Shown here in pieces: positions 26,504-36,440 of a stretch of DNA of 64,000 nucleotides. The DNA is from Paracoccaceae bacterium (lineage in GTDB: Bacteria > Pseudomonadota > Alphaproteobacteria > Rhodobacterales > Rhodobacteraceae), in contig JAPUEK010000034.1 in NCBI GenBank assembly GCA_027492585.1, forward strand, positions 1 to 64,000, read 5' to 3'. The number at the start of each line of letters is the position of its first letter. The first letter of the stretch is position 1. The position numbers were made by a program, and so were the translations under genes. The notes under the pieces were generated by a model that searched no databases, was not told the origin of the DNA, and worked only from the letters and a program-made list of their open reading frames with translations.

Positions 26504-27216
26504 CCCGCCAAAGCCGCCTTCTGCGCGGCAACCAGAGCCTTCAGCCCCACATCCGCCAGGTCCAGAAGCTCTCCCATCTCCGACCGCGAAAAGGTCGCCC
26601 CTTCCGCAGACATCTGAACTTCGATCAACCGCCCGCGCCCGGTCAGGACGAAATTCCCATCCGTCCCCGCCGAGGAATCCTCCGCATAATCCAGATCGAG
26701 CACCGGCTGTCCCGCATAGATCCCGCAGGAGACCGCCGCCACATGGTCAATGATCGGATCGCTCACGATCAGCCCCGCCTTCAGCAGCCGGTTCACTGCC
26801 AACCGCAACGCGACCCAACCTCCGGTGATCGAGGCGCAGCGCGTCCCGCCATCGGCCTGGATAACATCGCAATCGACAACGATCTGCCGTTCCCCAAGCG
26901 CCGAGCGGTCCACTCCGGCCCGCAGAGACCTACCGATAAGCCGTTGAATCTCTTGTGTTCTACCGGATTGCTTGCCCGAAGCGGCTTCCCGTTTCGTTCG
27001 GCTGTTCGTCGCCCGCGGCAACATCCCGTATTCCGCCGTCACCCAGCCGAGCCCGGTATTCTTCAGAAACGGCGGCGCCTTCTCTTCAAGGCTCGCCGTG
27101 CAGAGCACATGCGTATCGCCCATGCGGATCAGGCAGGAGCCCTCCGCGTGTTTCGTTACCCCGACCTCGATCGACACCGACCGCAACTCATCCAATTTCC
27201 TGCCCGAGGGACGCAT
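26500..27216 (-). CDS. rph: Ribonuclease PH
   Basis: Phosphorolytic 3'-5' exoribonuclease that trims tRNA 3' ends. The 238-residue protein begins [17 protein letters not shown], then [40 protein letters not shown], and a late [17 protein letters not shown] segment, all typical. The ATG at 27216 was chosen because this sequence is the canonical Rph N terminus; upstream open sequence lacks coding signals. It diverges from hrcA over a 107-bp spacer. Confidence 0.96.
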   Translation of the reverse strand: MRPSGRKLDELRSVSIEVGVTKHAEGSCLIRMGDTHVLCTASLEEKAPPFLKNTGLGWVTAEYGMLPRATNSRTKREAASGKQSGRTQEIQRLIGRSLRAGVDRSALGERQIVVDCDVIQADGGTRCASITGGWVALRLAVNRLLKAGLIVSDPIIDHVAAVSCGIYAGQPVLDLDYAEDSSAGTDGNFVLTGRGRLIEVQMSAEGATFSRSEMGELLDLADVGLKALVAAQKAALAG

Positions 27217-27277
27217 GACCTGATCCTTTTCCGCTTTGTTCCAGATAGTCCTGCGCCCGACAGCGTTGCAAGCCCGA

Positions 27278-27306
27278 TTGACGCTCCACCCCCCGCTCCT
27301 TACCTT
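27278..27306 (+). promoter_or_regulatory. Possible promoter upstream of hrcA
   Basis: TTGACG and TACCTT separated by 17 bases lie just before the hrcA start, in the spacer shared with rph. The -35 is good and the -10 weak, and the implied leader is only about ten bases. No CIRCE inverted repeat is present, so HrcA does not obviously repress itself here. Confidence 0.3.
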
Positions 27307-27323
27307 TACCGGCGGAGCACAGC

Positions 27324-28394
27324 ATGTCAGACGGCGCAAAGATCCTCTCCGAACTGAACGACCGCTCACGCGAGGTCTTTCGCCGTGTCGTCGAAGGCTA
27401 TCTTGCCTCCGGCGATCCTGTCGGCTCCCGCACCCTCACCCGCAGCATGAGCGAGCGCCTCTCTGCTGCAACGATCCGCAATGTCATGCAGGATCTGGAA
27501 TTCCTCGGCCTTCTCGACAGCCCGCATATCTCCGCAGGGCGCATCCCGACGCATCTGGGCCTCCGCATGTTCGTCGATGGCCTGCTGGAGGTCGGCACCG
27601 TCGGCACCGAAGACCGCGCCGCCATGGATGCCGCCCTCACATCCGGCGATCAGGATGTGACGGCACTTCTCGATCACGTCGGCACCACGCTCTCGGGCAT
27701 CACCCGTGGCGCCTCCGTTGTCCTTGCCCCGAAGCAGGAAGCGCCGATCCGCCACATCGAATTCGTCAGCCTCGCGCCCGATCGCGCGCTGGTGGTCCTC
27801 GTTTTTGCCGATGGCCAGGTCGAAAACCGCATCTTCACCCCGCCAACCGGCCAGACGCCGTCTTCCATGCGCGAGGCGGCGAATTTCCTCAACGCGCTCG
27901 CCGAGGGCAAAACGCTTTCCGACCTGCGCCGCTCCATCGGCAAGGAAATCGCCCTGCGCCGTCAGGAAATCGATTCGCTCGCCCGCGAACTCGTCGAAAG
28001 CGGCCTCGCGCTCTGGGAGAATCCCGGCGAGCAGGCCGAACGCCTCCTCGTCCGGGGCCGCGCCAATCTCATCGAGGAGGAGGGCGCCGCCAAGGATATC
28101 GAGCGTATCCGCAGCCTCTTCGATGATCTGGAACGCAAGCGCGACATCGCAAGCTTCCTCGATCTCACCGAATCCGGCGAGGGTGTCCGCATTTTTATTG
28201 GCTCCGAGAACAAGCTTTTCTCACTTTCGGGTTCCTCTCTGGTCGTCTCTCCCTATATGAACGCGGATCGTAAGATCATCGGCGCAATCGGCGTGATCGG
28301 TCCGACCCGGCTCAACTATGGCCGTATCGTTCCGATCGTCGATTACACCGCGCAGCTGGTCGGAAAGCTCCTGTCGGACCGCGGCAAGGGCTGA
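27324..28394 (+). CDS. hrcA: Heat-inducible transcription repressor HrcA
   Basis: Repressor of class I heat-shock genes (groESL) through CIRCE elements. The 356-residue protein has an N-terminal winged helix ([48 protein letters not shown]), the inserted GAF-like dimer domain, and the C-terminal [25 protein letters not shown] signature. It precedes grpE with a 27-bp gap, a common pairing. There is no CIRCE in its own upstream region, so its target is presumably elsewhere. Confidence 0.95.
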   Translation: MSDGAKILSELNDRSREVFRRVVEGYLASGDPVGSRTLTRSMSERLSAATIRNVMQDLEFLGLLDSPHISAGRIPTHLGLRMFVDGLLEVGTVGTEDRAAMDAALTSGDQDVTALLDHVGTTLSGITRGASVVLAPKQEAPIRHIEFVSLAPDRALVVLVFADGQVENRIFTPPTGQTPSSMREAANFLNALAEGKTLSDLRRSIGKEIALRRQEIDSLARELVESGLALWENPGEQAERLLVRGRANLIEEEGAAKDIERIRSLFDDLERKRDIASFLDLTESGEGVRIFIGSENKLFSLSGSSLVVSPYMNADRKIIGAIGVIGPTRLNYGRIVPIVDYTAQLVGKLLSDRGKG

Positions 28395-28421
28395 ACCTGA
28401 GGAAGAGGCAAGGAAGACGAC

Positions 28422-28991
28422 ATGGCCCAGGACAAGAAACGCCCCCCGGAAACCGATCCGGCGGTGGAGCCGCTCACCGAGGCGGGGATCGAACTGGAAG
28501 AATTCGAGGAATTCATCGAAGCCGAAGAACTCGACGCGCTCCGGGCAGAGCGGGATGAGCTGCGCGACCGCTTCATGCGCGCCCTCGCCGATGCCGAAAA
28601 TTCCCGCAAGCGCGCCGAGCGTGACCGGCGCGAGGCCGAGCAATATGGCGGTACCCGTCTCGCCCGTGATCTGCTCCCGGTCTATGACAACCTGAAGCGT
28701 GCGCTCGATGCCGCCAGCGACGATACCCGCAGTCAGGCCGCCGCTCTGATCGAGGGGGTGGAGCTGACCCTGCGCGAGTTGACCAACGTGATGAGCAAAC
28801 ATGGCGTCAAGGCGATTGCCCCGGCCATCGGCGAAGTCTTCGATCCGCAGCTCCATCAGGCGATGTTCGAAGCCCCTCTGCCCGGCACCAAGGCCGGCCA
28901 GATCATTCAGGTCATGTCCGAGGGTTTCCTGCTGCATGACCGCCTCCTTCGCCCGGCGCAGGTCGGCGTGTCCTCGAACACCCAGGGCTGA
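28422..28991 (+). CDS. grpE: Nucleotide exchange factor GrpE
   Basis: DnaK co-chaperone that releases ADP. The 189-residue protein has a long acidic N-terminal helix (EEFEEFIEAEELDALRAERDELRDRFMRALADAENSRKRAERDRREAEQYG), LARDLLPVYDNLKRAL, and the beta-wing signature with FDPQLHQAMFEAP and GFLLHDRLLRPAQVGVS. It follows hrcA in one transcript. Its stop is six bases from the convergent mutS stop, leaving no room for a separate terminator. Confidence 0.95.
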   Translation: MAQDKKRPPETDPAVEPLTEAGIELEEFEEFIEAEELDALRAERDELRDRFMRALADAENSRKRAERDRREAEQYGGTRLARDLLPVYDNLKRALDAASDDTRSQAAALIEGVELTLRELTNVMSKHGVKAIAPAIGEVFDPQLHQAMFEAPLPGTKAGQIIQVMSEGFLLHDRLLRPAQVGVSSNTQG

Positions 28992-28997
28992 GTCCGC

Positions 28998-31640
28998 TCA
29001 GCCTTCCATCGCGGATTTCATCTCGTAGATCAGCCGCAGGGCCTCTATCGGGGTCAGCTCATCCGGGCTGACCCCGCGCAGGCGCGCTTCCACCGCAGAT
29101 TCCTTCACCACCTGCCGGGGCGGCGGGGCAACAGGGGCGGCCCGGAACAGCGGCAGATCGTCGATCAGCGCCGACTGTCGCCCGCCCCCCTGCCTTTCCC
29201 CGGATTCGAGCGCTTCCAGCACCACTTTCGCCCGGTCCACCACCACCTGCGGCAGCCCGGCAAGCCGCGCCACCTGCACCCCATAGGACCGGTCCGCCGC
29301 CCCTTCCCGCACTTCATGCAGGAAGATGACCTCGCCCTCCCATTCCTTCACCCGCACCGTGGCATTGCGGACGCCTTCCAGCTTTCCGGCCAAGGCCGTC
29401 ATCTCGTGGTAATGGGTGGCAAACAGCGCCCGGCAGCGGTTCACGCCCTGCAGATGCTCCAGCGTCGCCCAGGCGATGGACAGACCGTCATAGGTCGCCG
29501 TCCCCCGCCCGATCTCGTCAAGAATGACCAGCGCACGATCCTCGGCCTGATTGAGGATCGCTGCCGTTTCCACCATCTCGACCATGAAGGTCGAGCGCCC
29601 CCGCGCCAGGTCGTCCGAGGCGCCGACCCGCGAAAAGATCTGCCCCACCAGCCCGATCCGCGCCGAGGCGGCCGGCACGAAGCTCCCCGCCTGCGCCAAC
29701 AGGGCAATCAGCGCATTCTGCCTCAGGAACGTCGATTTCCCCGCCATGTTCGGCCCGGTCAGCAACCAGATCGCCGGCGTCCCGCCCTCGGTCAGCAGGC
29801 AATCATTGGCCACGAATGGTCCGGCTCCCTGCCGGCGCAAAGCCCGCTCCACCACCGGATGCCGCCCGCCCCGCACCTCGAAGGCATGGCTCTCGTCAAC
29901 CACTGGCTCCGCCCAGGCCTCCACCACCGCCAGATCGGCCAGAGCCGCCGCAAGGTCGATCTCGGCCAGGGCTCGCGCCGCCTCGCCGATCCTGCCCGCG
30001 TCCTCCAGCACCGAAGCCCGCAGTGCCGCGAAATGCCGCAATTCGATCTCCAGCGCGTGATTGCCGGCATTGAGGATCTTCGTCTCCAGCGCGCTCAGCT
30101 CCACCGTGGTAAAGCGCACCTGCCCGGCGGTGGTCTGCCGATGGATGAAGCGTTCGTTCAACGGCGCGGAAAGCATCCGCTCCGCATGGGTGGATGTCAC
30201 CTCGATGAAATAGCCCAAGACATTGTTATGCTTGATCTTCAGGCTCTGGATGCCGATCTCTGCGGCGTAATCCGCCTGCATCCGCGCCACCACCCCGCGC
30301 CCCTCGTCGCGCAGGTCGCGGGCCTCGTCCAGCGCCCCGTCATATCCCGCGGCGATAAAGCCGCCATCCCGCGCCAGCAGCGGCAGTTCCTCGCGCAGCG
30401 CCTGGGTCAGCAGCCCGATCATCTGCCCATGTCCAACCAGCGCCCGTGCCGCATCCCCCAGAAGCCCCTCCGTTCCGGAAAGCCGCCCTGCCACCTCCGC
30501 CGCCTGTGTCAGCCCCGCCCGGATTGCGGCCAGATCGCGCGGCCCGCCACGGTCCAGCGCCAGCCGTGACAGGGCGCGGTCCATATCCGGCACGCGCCGC
30601 AAGGCTTCCCGCAAAGCCTCCCGCAGCGCTGCCGTCTCCACCAGCCCCCGCACCGAAGCGAGCCGCCCATGGATCACCGCGAGATCGCGCGACGGCGCCG
30701 AAATCCGCCGCTCCAGAAGCCGCGCGCCCGCCGCCGTCACCGTCCGGTCCACCGCCGACAGAAGCGAGCCTTCGCGCCCCCCCGACAGGGCCTGCGTCAG
30801 CTCCAGATTCCGCCGCGTCGCCGCGTCGATCTGCACCGAACCGCCCGCCGCTTCCCGCACCGGGGCGCGCAGCAGGGGCAGCTTGCCGCGTTGCGTCAGT
30901 TCCAGATACTCGACCAGCGCCCCCATGGCCGAAAGCTCGGCCCGGTCGAAGGTCCCGAAGCCTTCCAGCGAGCTGACCCCGAACAGCGCGCAAAGCCGCC
31001 GCTCCGCGCCCGCGCTGTCGAAACTCCCCCGCGCCAGCGACGTCACCGCAGCCCCGGCCTCCCCGATCAGCCCGGCCAGCTCCTGCTCCCGCGCCTCCGA
31101 TACCAGAACCTCCCGCGGGGCGAGCCGCGCCAGTTCCGGCCCGAGCCGCACCAGAGGGCAGGCCGCGACCCGGAACTCCCCCGTCGAGATATCGGCCCAG
31201 GCCAGCGCCGCTTCCTCCCGCACTTCGGCAAAGGCCAGCAGGAAGTTGTGGCGCCGCGCCTCTAGCAGCGAATCCTCGGTCAGCGTGCCGGGCGTCACCA
31301 GCCGCACCACATCCCTCTTCACAACCGATTTGGAGCCGCGTTTCTTCGCCTCCGCCGGGTCCTCCATCTGCTCGGCAATCGCCACGCGGAAGCCCTTGCG
31401 GATCAGCGTCAGCAGATAGCCCTCCGCCGCATGGACCGGCACGCCGCACATGGCGATCGGTTCGCCCAGATGAAAGCCGCGCTTGGTCAGGGCAATGTCC
31501 AGTGCCTCGGAGGCCGCGAGCGCATCCTCGAAGAACATCTCGTAGAAATCGCCCATCCGGTAGAACAGAAGCGCACCGGGATTGCGCCCCTTGATCTCCA
31601 GATACTGCGCCATCATCGGCGTCACGCTGTCATCGGTCAC
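28998..31640 (-). CDS. mutS: DNA mismatch repair protein MutS
   Basis: Mismatch-recognition ATPase, 880 residues. The N-terminal mismatch-binding domain carries ALLFYRMGDFYEMFFEDA with the Phe-x-Glu wedge motif. The connector, lever and clamp regions follow, and the ATPase domain has LLTGPNMAGKSTFLRQ, VETAAILNQAED, LVILDEIGRGTATYDGLSIAW and ALFATHYHEM. I chose the GTG at 31640 (VTDDSVTPMMAQYLEIKGR), preceded by AAGGGGGG; the frame stays open to 31781 but without coding character. The clamp-binding C-terminal tail is Pro-rich then ends TPIEALRLIYEMK. It diverges from maeB over 121 bp. Confidence 0.95.
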   Translation of the reverse strand: MTDDSVTPMMAQYLEIKGRNPGALLFYRMGDFYEMFFEDALAASEALDIALTKRGFHLGEPIAMCGVPVHAAEGYLLTLIRKGFRVAIAEQMEDPAEAKKRGSKSVVKRDVVRLVTPGTLTEDSLLEARRHNFLLAFAEVREEAALAWADISTGEFRVAACPLVRLGPELARLAPREVLVSEAREQELAGLIGEAGAAVTSLARGSFDSAGAERRLCALFGVSSLEGFGTFDRAELSAMGALVEYLELTQRGKLPLLRAPVREAAGGSVQIDAATRRNLELTQALSGGREGSLLSAVDRTVTAAGARLLERRISAPSRDLAVIHGRLASVRGLVETAALREALREALRRVPDMDRALSRLALDRGGPRDLAAIRAGLTQAAEVAGRLSGTEGLLGDAARALVGHGQMIGLLTQALREELPLLARDGGFIAAGYDGALDEARDLRDEGRGVVARMQADYAAEIGIQSLKIKHNNVLGYFIEVTSTHAERMLSAPLNERFIHRQTTAGQVRFTTVELSALETKILNAGNHALEIELRHFAALRASVLEDAGRIGEAARALAEIDLAAALADLAVVEAWAEPVVDESHAFEVRGGRHPVVERALRRQGAGPFVANDCLLTEGGTPAIWLLTGPNMAGKSTFLRQNALIALLAQAGSFVPAASARIGLVGQIFSRVGASDDLARGRSTFMVEMVETAAILNQAEDRALVILDEIGRGTATYDGLSIAWATLEHLQGVNRCRALFATHYHEMTALAGKLEGVRNATVRVKEWEGEVIFLHEVREGAADRSYGVQVARLAGLPQVVVDRAKVVLEALESGERQGGGRQSALIDDLPLFRAAPVAPPPRQVVKESAVEARLRGVSPDELTPIEALRLIYEMKSAMEG

Positions 31641-31761
31641 GAAGCCCCCCTTGGTCACCGCCGACCCTACAAAAGCCGCGCCGCGCCGAAAAGACACTAT
31701 CCTCCGGACCCGCTTGGGGGATATGACCCGAAGGCTTGCAGATAAACAGGATGGCCCCCTG

Positions 31762-34017
31762 ATGACGAAAACCAAGATCACCCCGGAGGAGGCGCTCGCC
31801 TACCATCTGGAACCGCGTCCCGGCAAATATGACATCGTGCCTTCGACCCCGATGGCGACGCAGCGGGACCTCAGCCTCGCCTATTCGCCCGGCGTTGCGG
31901 TTCCGGTTCTGGCCATCGCCGACCGGCCCGAGACCGCCTATGACTACACGGTCAAGGGCAACATGGTCGCGGTCATCTCCAACGGCACGGCGATCCTCGG
32001 GCTTGGCAATCTCGGCGCGCTTGCGTCGAAGCCGGTGATGGAGGGCAAGGCGGTGCTCTTCAAGCGCTTCGCCGATGTGAATGCCATCGACATAGAGCTT
32101 GCGACCGAGGACGCGGAGGAGATCATCAAGGCCGTCTCCCTGATGGGACCGACCTTCGGCGGCATCAACCTTGAGGATATCAAGGCTCCGGAATGTTTCA
32201 TCATCGAGCAGCGGCTCAAGGAAATCATGGACATCCCGGTGTTCCACGATGACCAGCACGGGACGGCGGTGATCTGTGCGGCGGGGCTGATCAACGCGCT
32301 GGAGATTTCCGGCAAGAAGATCGCCGATGTGAAGATCGTGCTGAACGGGGCAGGGGCGGCGGGCATCGCCTGTCTGGAGCTTCTGAAAAGCATGGGCGCC
32401 AGGCATGACAATTGCATCATGTGCGACACCAAGGGCGTGATCTGGCAGGGCCGCACCGAAGGCATGAACCAGTGGAAATCCGCCCATGCCGCCAATACCC
32501 CGCACCGCACGCTGGAAGAGGCGATGGTCGGCGCGGATGTCTTCCTCGGCGTTTCCGCCAAGGGGGCCGTGACGCCCGAAATGGTTGCCTCCATGGCCGA
32601 CAATCCGGTGATCTTCGCCATGGCCAACCCCGACCCGGAGATCACCCCGGAAGAGGCCCATGCCGTCCGCGCCGATGCCATCGTCGCCACGGGGCGCTCG
32701 GATTATCCCAATCAGGTCAACAACGTCCTCGGCTTCCCCTATCTCTTCCGGGGTGCTTTGGACATTCACGCGCGCGCCATCAACGACGAGATGAAGATCG
32801 CCTGCGCCAAGGCCCTTGCCGCCCTTGCGCGCGAGGATGTGCCGGATGAGGTCGCCATGGCCTATGGCCGCAAGCTTTCCTTCGGGCGCGACTACATCAT
32901 CCCGACGCCCTTCGATCCCCGGCTCATCCATGTGATCCCGCCGGCGGTTGCCAAGGCCGGGATGGATACCGGCGTCGCCCGTCGCCCGATCATCGACCTG
33001 CGCGCCTATGAGGCGGCGCTCAAGGCCCGGATGGACCCGACCGCCTCGATCCTGCAAGGCATCCATGCCCGCGCGCGGCAAGCACAGGCCCGGATGATCT
33101 TTGCCGAGGGCGACGATCCGCGTGTCCTGCGCGCCGCCGTCGCCTATCAGCGCGCCGGTCTCGGCAAGGCGCTGGTCGTCGGCCGCGAACAGGATGTGCG
33201 GGAAAAGCTCGATTCCGTTGGTCTTTCCGATGCGGTCCGCGAGCTGGAGGTGGTCAATGCCGCCAATTCGCGGCATCTCGACCAGTACAAGGACTTCCTC
33301 TACCAGCGCCTGCAACGTCAGGGCTTCGACCGTCATGACATCCACCGCCTTGCGGCGCGGGACCGGCATGTGTTCTCGGCGCTGATGCTCCAGCATGGGC
33401 ATGGCGACGGGCTGATCACCGGAGCCACCCGCAAATCCGCCCATGTGCTGAGCCTGATCAACCATGTCTTCGACGCCAAGGCCTCGGATGGGGCGGTGGG
33501 GGTGACGGCGCTGCTGCACAAGGGGCGGATCGTCCTCATCGCCGACACGCTGGTTCACGAATGGCCGGAGGAGCAGGATCTGGCCACCATCGCCATCCGT
33601 GCCGCCGGGGTGGCGCGCAGCCTCGGGATGGAGCCGCGCGTGGCCTTCGTGTCCTTCTCGACCTTCGGCTATCCGGTCAGCGAGCGCGCCATCAAGATGC
33701 ACCGCGCCCCGGCGGTCCTTGACGGGCTCAAGGTCGATTTCGAGTATGAAGGCGAAATGACCGTGGATGTGGCGCTGAACCCGGATGTGATGGCGCAATA
33801 TCCGTTCTGCCGCCTCTCCGGCCCGGCCAACATCCTCGTGGTTCCGGCCCGGCACTCCGCCTCGATCTCGGTGAAGCTGATGCAGGAAATGGCGGGGGCG
33901 ACGGTGATCGGCCCGATTCTGACCGGGGTGAAGAAGCCCATCCAGATCTGTTCCACCAATTCCACGGTGAACGACATTCTGAACATGGCGGTGATGGCGG
34001 CCTGCAAGGTCGGATGA
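31762..34017 (+). CDS. maeB: NADP-dependent malic enzyme with C-terminal phosphotransacetylase-like domain
   Basis: Oxidative decarboxylation of malate to pyruvate. The 751-residue protein is the long hybrid form: a malic enzyme domain (about residues 1-430; SLAYSPGVAVPVLAIAD, GLGNLGALASKPVMEGKAVLFKRFADVNAIDIEL, FHDDQHGTAVICAAG, VLNGAGAAGIAC) followed by a phosphate acetyltransferase-like domain (about 440-750; RMIFAEGDDPRVLRAA, HGHGDGLITGATRKSAH). In studied hybrids the second domain is regulatory rather than catalytic. The ATG at 31762 gives the standard N terminus (MTKTKITPEEALAYH). Confidence 0.94.
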   Translation: MTKTKITPEEALAYHLEPRPGKYDIVPSTPMATQRDLSLAYSPGVAVPVLAIADRPETAYDYTVKGNMVAVISNGTAILGLGNLGALASKPVMEGKAVLFKRFADVNAIDIELATEDAEEIIKAVSLMGPTFGGINLEDIKAPECFIIEQRLKEIMDIPVFHDDQHGTAVICAAGLINALEISGKKIADVKIVLNGAGAAGIACLELLKSMGARHDNCIMCDTKGVIWQGRTEGMNQWKSAHAANTPHRTLEEAMVGADVFLGVSAKGAVTPEMVASMADNPVIFAMANPDPEITPEEAHAVRADAIVATGRSDYPNQVNNVLGFPYLFRGALDIHARAINDEMKIACAKALAALAREDVPDEVAMAYGRKLSFGRDYIIPTPFDPRLIHVIPPAVAKAGMDTGVARRPIIDLRAYEAALKARMDPTASILQGIHARARQAQARMIFAEGDDPRVLRAAVAYQRAGLGKALVVGREQDVREKLDSVGLSDAVRELEVVNAANSRHLDQYKDFLYQRLQRQGFDRHDIHRLAARDRHVFSALMLQHGHGDGLITGATRKSAHVLSLINHVFDAKASDGAVGVTALLHKGRIVLIADTLVHEWPEEQDLATIAIRAAGVARSLGMEPRVAFVSFSTFGYPVSERAIKMHRAPAVLDGLKVDFEYEGEMTVDVALNPDVMAQYPFCRLSGPANILVVPARHSASISVKLMQEMAGATVIGPILTGVKKPIQICSTNSTVNDILNMAVMAACKVG

Positions 34018-34050
34018 CGATTCGGGTGGGGTCGAAAGGCTCCGCCCGTC

Positions 34051-34710
34051 TCAGCGCAGGGCCATCAGCGTCACGCAATCCTCTGCGGTCAGACGAAACC
34101 GCGCCTCAAGGCTTTCGCCCGCGAAGTCGAGCGCCAGCCGGTCTTCCCGGATTCCGGTCAGCCTGACCTCCAGAAAGCCGGGAATATGGGCGAGACGCGG
34201 AGACAGCGCCTTGTAGAGCGTTTCCTTGGCCGAAAACACCAGTGTCACGAAGGTTGCGAAGGGCAGGGTGCTGGGGCGCAGGGTCAGCTCTTCCGCCGTC
34301 AGAATCTCCGTATGCAGCGCTTCTGCGCGGGTCAGCGGCATGATCTCTTCGCAATCGACACCCAGACCGGAGTGATGGCGCGAAATCACCGCGATCGCCC
34401 GGCTGTCGCTGTGGCTGATCGCGCCCACGATCCCCGCCGGCCAGACCGGAGCACGTCCCTTGCGCCCGACCTCCTGCGGCAGTCCGGCGGCCCGCAGCGC
34501 CAGCGCCGCGCAAAGCCGACCGGCCAGAAACTCGCTCCGCCGCTTGGCAACCGCCCCGGCCAGATCTGCCGGCAATGTGACACTGACACGGCCCGGAGGC
34601 TCTTCTTCCGTCGCCATCTCCTGCCGGTCTTCGGGACGAAAGCGCAGCTCCCGCCAGAGGAGACCCGGCTCGGGAAAAGGCGAATGGGTGCGAAGCGAGC
34701 CGGAAATCAT
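34051..34710 (-). CDS. 4'-phosphopantetheinyl transferase (EntD/Sfp-like)
   Basis: Transfers phosphopantetheine from CoA to carrier-protein serines. The 219-residue protein has the EntD-type core: KGRAPVWPAGIVGAISHSDS, GLGVDCEEIMPL with metal-binding Asp/Glu, and VFSAKETLYKAL, the W/FSxKEaxxK motif. It stands alone between maeB and the peptide transporter. No NRPS, PKS or siderophore synthesis gene is nearby, so its partner carrier protein must be elsewhere. A link to the siderophore uptake genes at 0-3.7 kb is possible but only inferred. Confidence 0.88.
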   Translation of the reverse strand: MISGSLRTHSPFPEPGLLWRELRFRPEDRQEMATEEEPPGRVSVTLPADLAGAVAKRRSEFLAGRLCAALALRAAGLPQEVGRKGRAPVWPAGIVGAISHSDSRAIAVISRHHSGLGVDCEEIMPLTRAEALHTEILTAEELTLRPSTLPFATFVTLVFSAKETLYKALSPRLAHIPGFLEVRLTGIREDRLALDFAGESLEARFRLTAEDCVTLMALR

Positions 34711-34758
34711 GCCGCCACCAGACAGGGGAAGCCCCGCCGCGTCAACAGCGGGCCACTG

Positions 34759-35604
34759 TCAGACCGGATGCGCCAGCCGTGCCGCCTTGCGTCGCGCCAC
34801 CCTTGCGCGGATCGCTTCGACATCGGTAATGGGCGTTGCCGCGAAAAGCTGCCGTGTGTAGGGATGCTGCGGATCGGCGAACAGCGCCTCGCGGCTGCCC
34901 TGTTCCACCGCGACACCCTCGGAGATCACCATCACCTCATCGGCGATATAGCGGACCACCGACAGGTCGTGGCTGATGAAGACATAGGTCAGGTTGAACT
35001 CTTCCTGAAGATCGGCGAGCAGGTTCAGCACCTGCGCCTGAACCGAAAGATCGAGAGCGGAGACCGGCTCATCCAGCACCAGCAGCGCCGGATTCAGCAT
35101 CAGCGCGCGGGCGATGGCGATCCGCTGGCGCTGCCCGCCCGAGAACATGTGCGGATAGCGGTTGAAGTGATCCGGGTTCAGCCCGACACGGGCAAGCATC
35201 GCCTCCGCCCGCTCCCGCCGTTCGGCGGCGGGGATGGAGGTGTTGATCACCAGAGGCTCCATCAGCACATCGCCGACCTTCTGGCGCGGGTTGAGGCTGC
35301 CATAGGGGTTCTGGAACACCATCTGAACCTTGGACCGCAGCGCCGGCGCCGGGCGGCGGTTGGCGATGTTCACCACCTCCCCCTCGACCCGCAGCTCTCC
35401 GTCAGAGGCCGGGTCGATCAGCGCGATGATCCGGGCGAGGGTGGATTTGCCCGATCCGCTTTCCCCCACGATGGCGAGGGTCTTGCCGCGCTCCACGGTG
35501 AAATCGACGCCTTTCAGCGCCCGCACCAGCTTTGCCTTGCCGAACATCCCGGCGGGGACGTGGTAATCCTGGGTAATCCCCTTTCCTTGCAGAACGACGC
35601 TCAT
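34759..35604 (-). CDS. Oligo/dipeptide ABC transporter ATP-binding protein (DppF-like)
   Basis: Second ATPase of a peptide-type importer, 281 residues. [13 protein letters not shown] (Walker A), [20 protein letters not shown] (Q-loop region typical of OppF/DppF), [43 protein letters not shown] (signature, Walker B, D-loop) and [13 protein letters not shown] are in order. The C-terminal [12 protein letters not shown] segment is the OppD/F extension. It is the last gene of a five-gene transport operon, overlapping its partner ATPase in ATGA. Confidence 0.93.
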   Translation of the reverse strand: MSVVLQGKGITQDYHVPAGMFGKAKLVRALKGVDFTVERGKTLAIVGESGSGKSTLARIIALIDPASDGELRVEGEVVNIANRRPAPALRSKVQMVFQNPYGSLNPRQKVGDVLMEPLVINTSIPAAERRERAEAMLARVGLNPDHFNRYPHMFSGGQRQRIAIARALMLNPALLVLDEPVSALDLSVQAQVLNLLADLQEEFNLTYVFISHDLSVVRYIADEVMVISEGVAVEQGSREALFADPQHPYTRQLFAATPITDVEAIRARVARRKAARLAHPV

Positions 35605-36437
35605 TGGCCAGCCTCCGCCATGAAATCGGCGACAGTGGGCAGACGGTCTCCGGTGGCATTTTCCGGAAGAGCGGCCAGCAGCGCGCGGGTATAGGGGTTA
35701 CGGGGCGCCTCGAAGAGGTCCAGCACGTCTGCTTCCTCCATCTTGCGGCCCTTGTATTGCACGATAACGCGGTCGGCGGTTTCGGCCACCACCCCCATGT
35801 CATGCGTGATGAGGATGAGCGCCATGCCGTAATCCTCCTGCAGTTTCATCAGCAGGTCGAGGATCTGCTTCTGGATCGTGACATCCAGCGCGGTCGTCGG
35901 CTCATCCGCGATCAGAAGGCGCGGGTTGGAGGCGATGGCCATGGCGATCATCACCCGCTGGCATTGCCCGCCCGACATCTGGTGCGGATAGGCATGGAGC
36001 TTTTCCTCCGGCGAGGGGATGCCGACGGCCCGGAACAGCTCCAGCGCACGGGCGTGGGATGCCGCGCGGCCAAGGCCGAGGTTGAGGCGGAGCACCTCCT
36101 CGATCTGGAAGCCCACGGTGAAGGAGGGGTTCAGCGAGGCGATCGGTTCCTGGAAGATCATGGTGATCTCCCGCCCGATCAGGCGGCGGCGCTCGGCGGC
36201 AGTCAGGTGCAGCAGGTCGATGCCGTCGAAGGTCATCTCATCGGCGGTGACGGTGGCCGTATCGCCAAGAAGGCCCATCACCCCCAGCATCGAGACGGAT
36301 TTGCCGGAACCGCTTTCGCCGACGATGGCCAGAACCTCGCCCTTGTCCACCGAAAGGTCGATGCCATCGACGGCGGTGAAGGTGCCGGCGGTCGTCGCAA
36401 AGCGGACGGTCAGGTTGCGGATGGTCAGAAGCGCCAT
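35601..36437 (-). CDS. Oligo/dipeptide ABC transporter ATP-binding protein (DppD-like)
   Basis: First ATPase of the importer, 278 residues. It has [18 protein letters not shown] (Walker A; DppD-like Ser-Val after the lysine), [62 protein letters not shown] and [19 protein letters not shown]. The [12 protein letters not shown] extension near the C terminus belongs to this family and usually carries [4Fe-4S]-type cysteines, which are not obvious here. It follows dppC after three bases. Confidence 0.93.
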   Translation of the reverse strand: MALLTIRNLTVRFATTAGTFTAVDGIDLSVDKGEVLAIVGESGSGKSVSMLGVMGLLGDTATVTADEMTFDGIDLLHLTAAERRRLIGREITMIFQEPIASLNPSFTVGFQIEEVLRLNLGLGRAASHARALELFRAVGIPSPEEKLHAYPHQMSGGQCQRVMIAMAIASNPRLLIADEPTTALDVTIQKQILDLLMKLQEDYGMALILITHDMGVVAETADRVIVQYKGRKMEEADVLDLFEAPRNPYTRALLAALPENATGDRLPTVADFMAEAGQ

Positions 36438-36440
36438 GGG

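Noticed and set aside
27217-27323. CIRCE element upstream of hrcA
   Set aside because: Looked for TTAGCACTC-N9-GAGTGCTAA and found nothing similar.
31630-33855. 741-codon minus-strand frame opposite maeB
   Set aside because: Antisense to a full-length malic enzyme; composition is the usual complement of GC-rich coding DNA.
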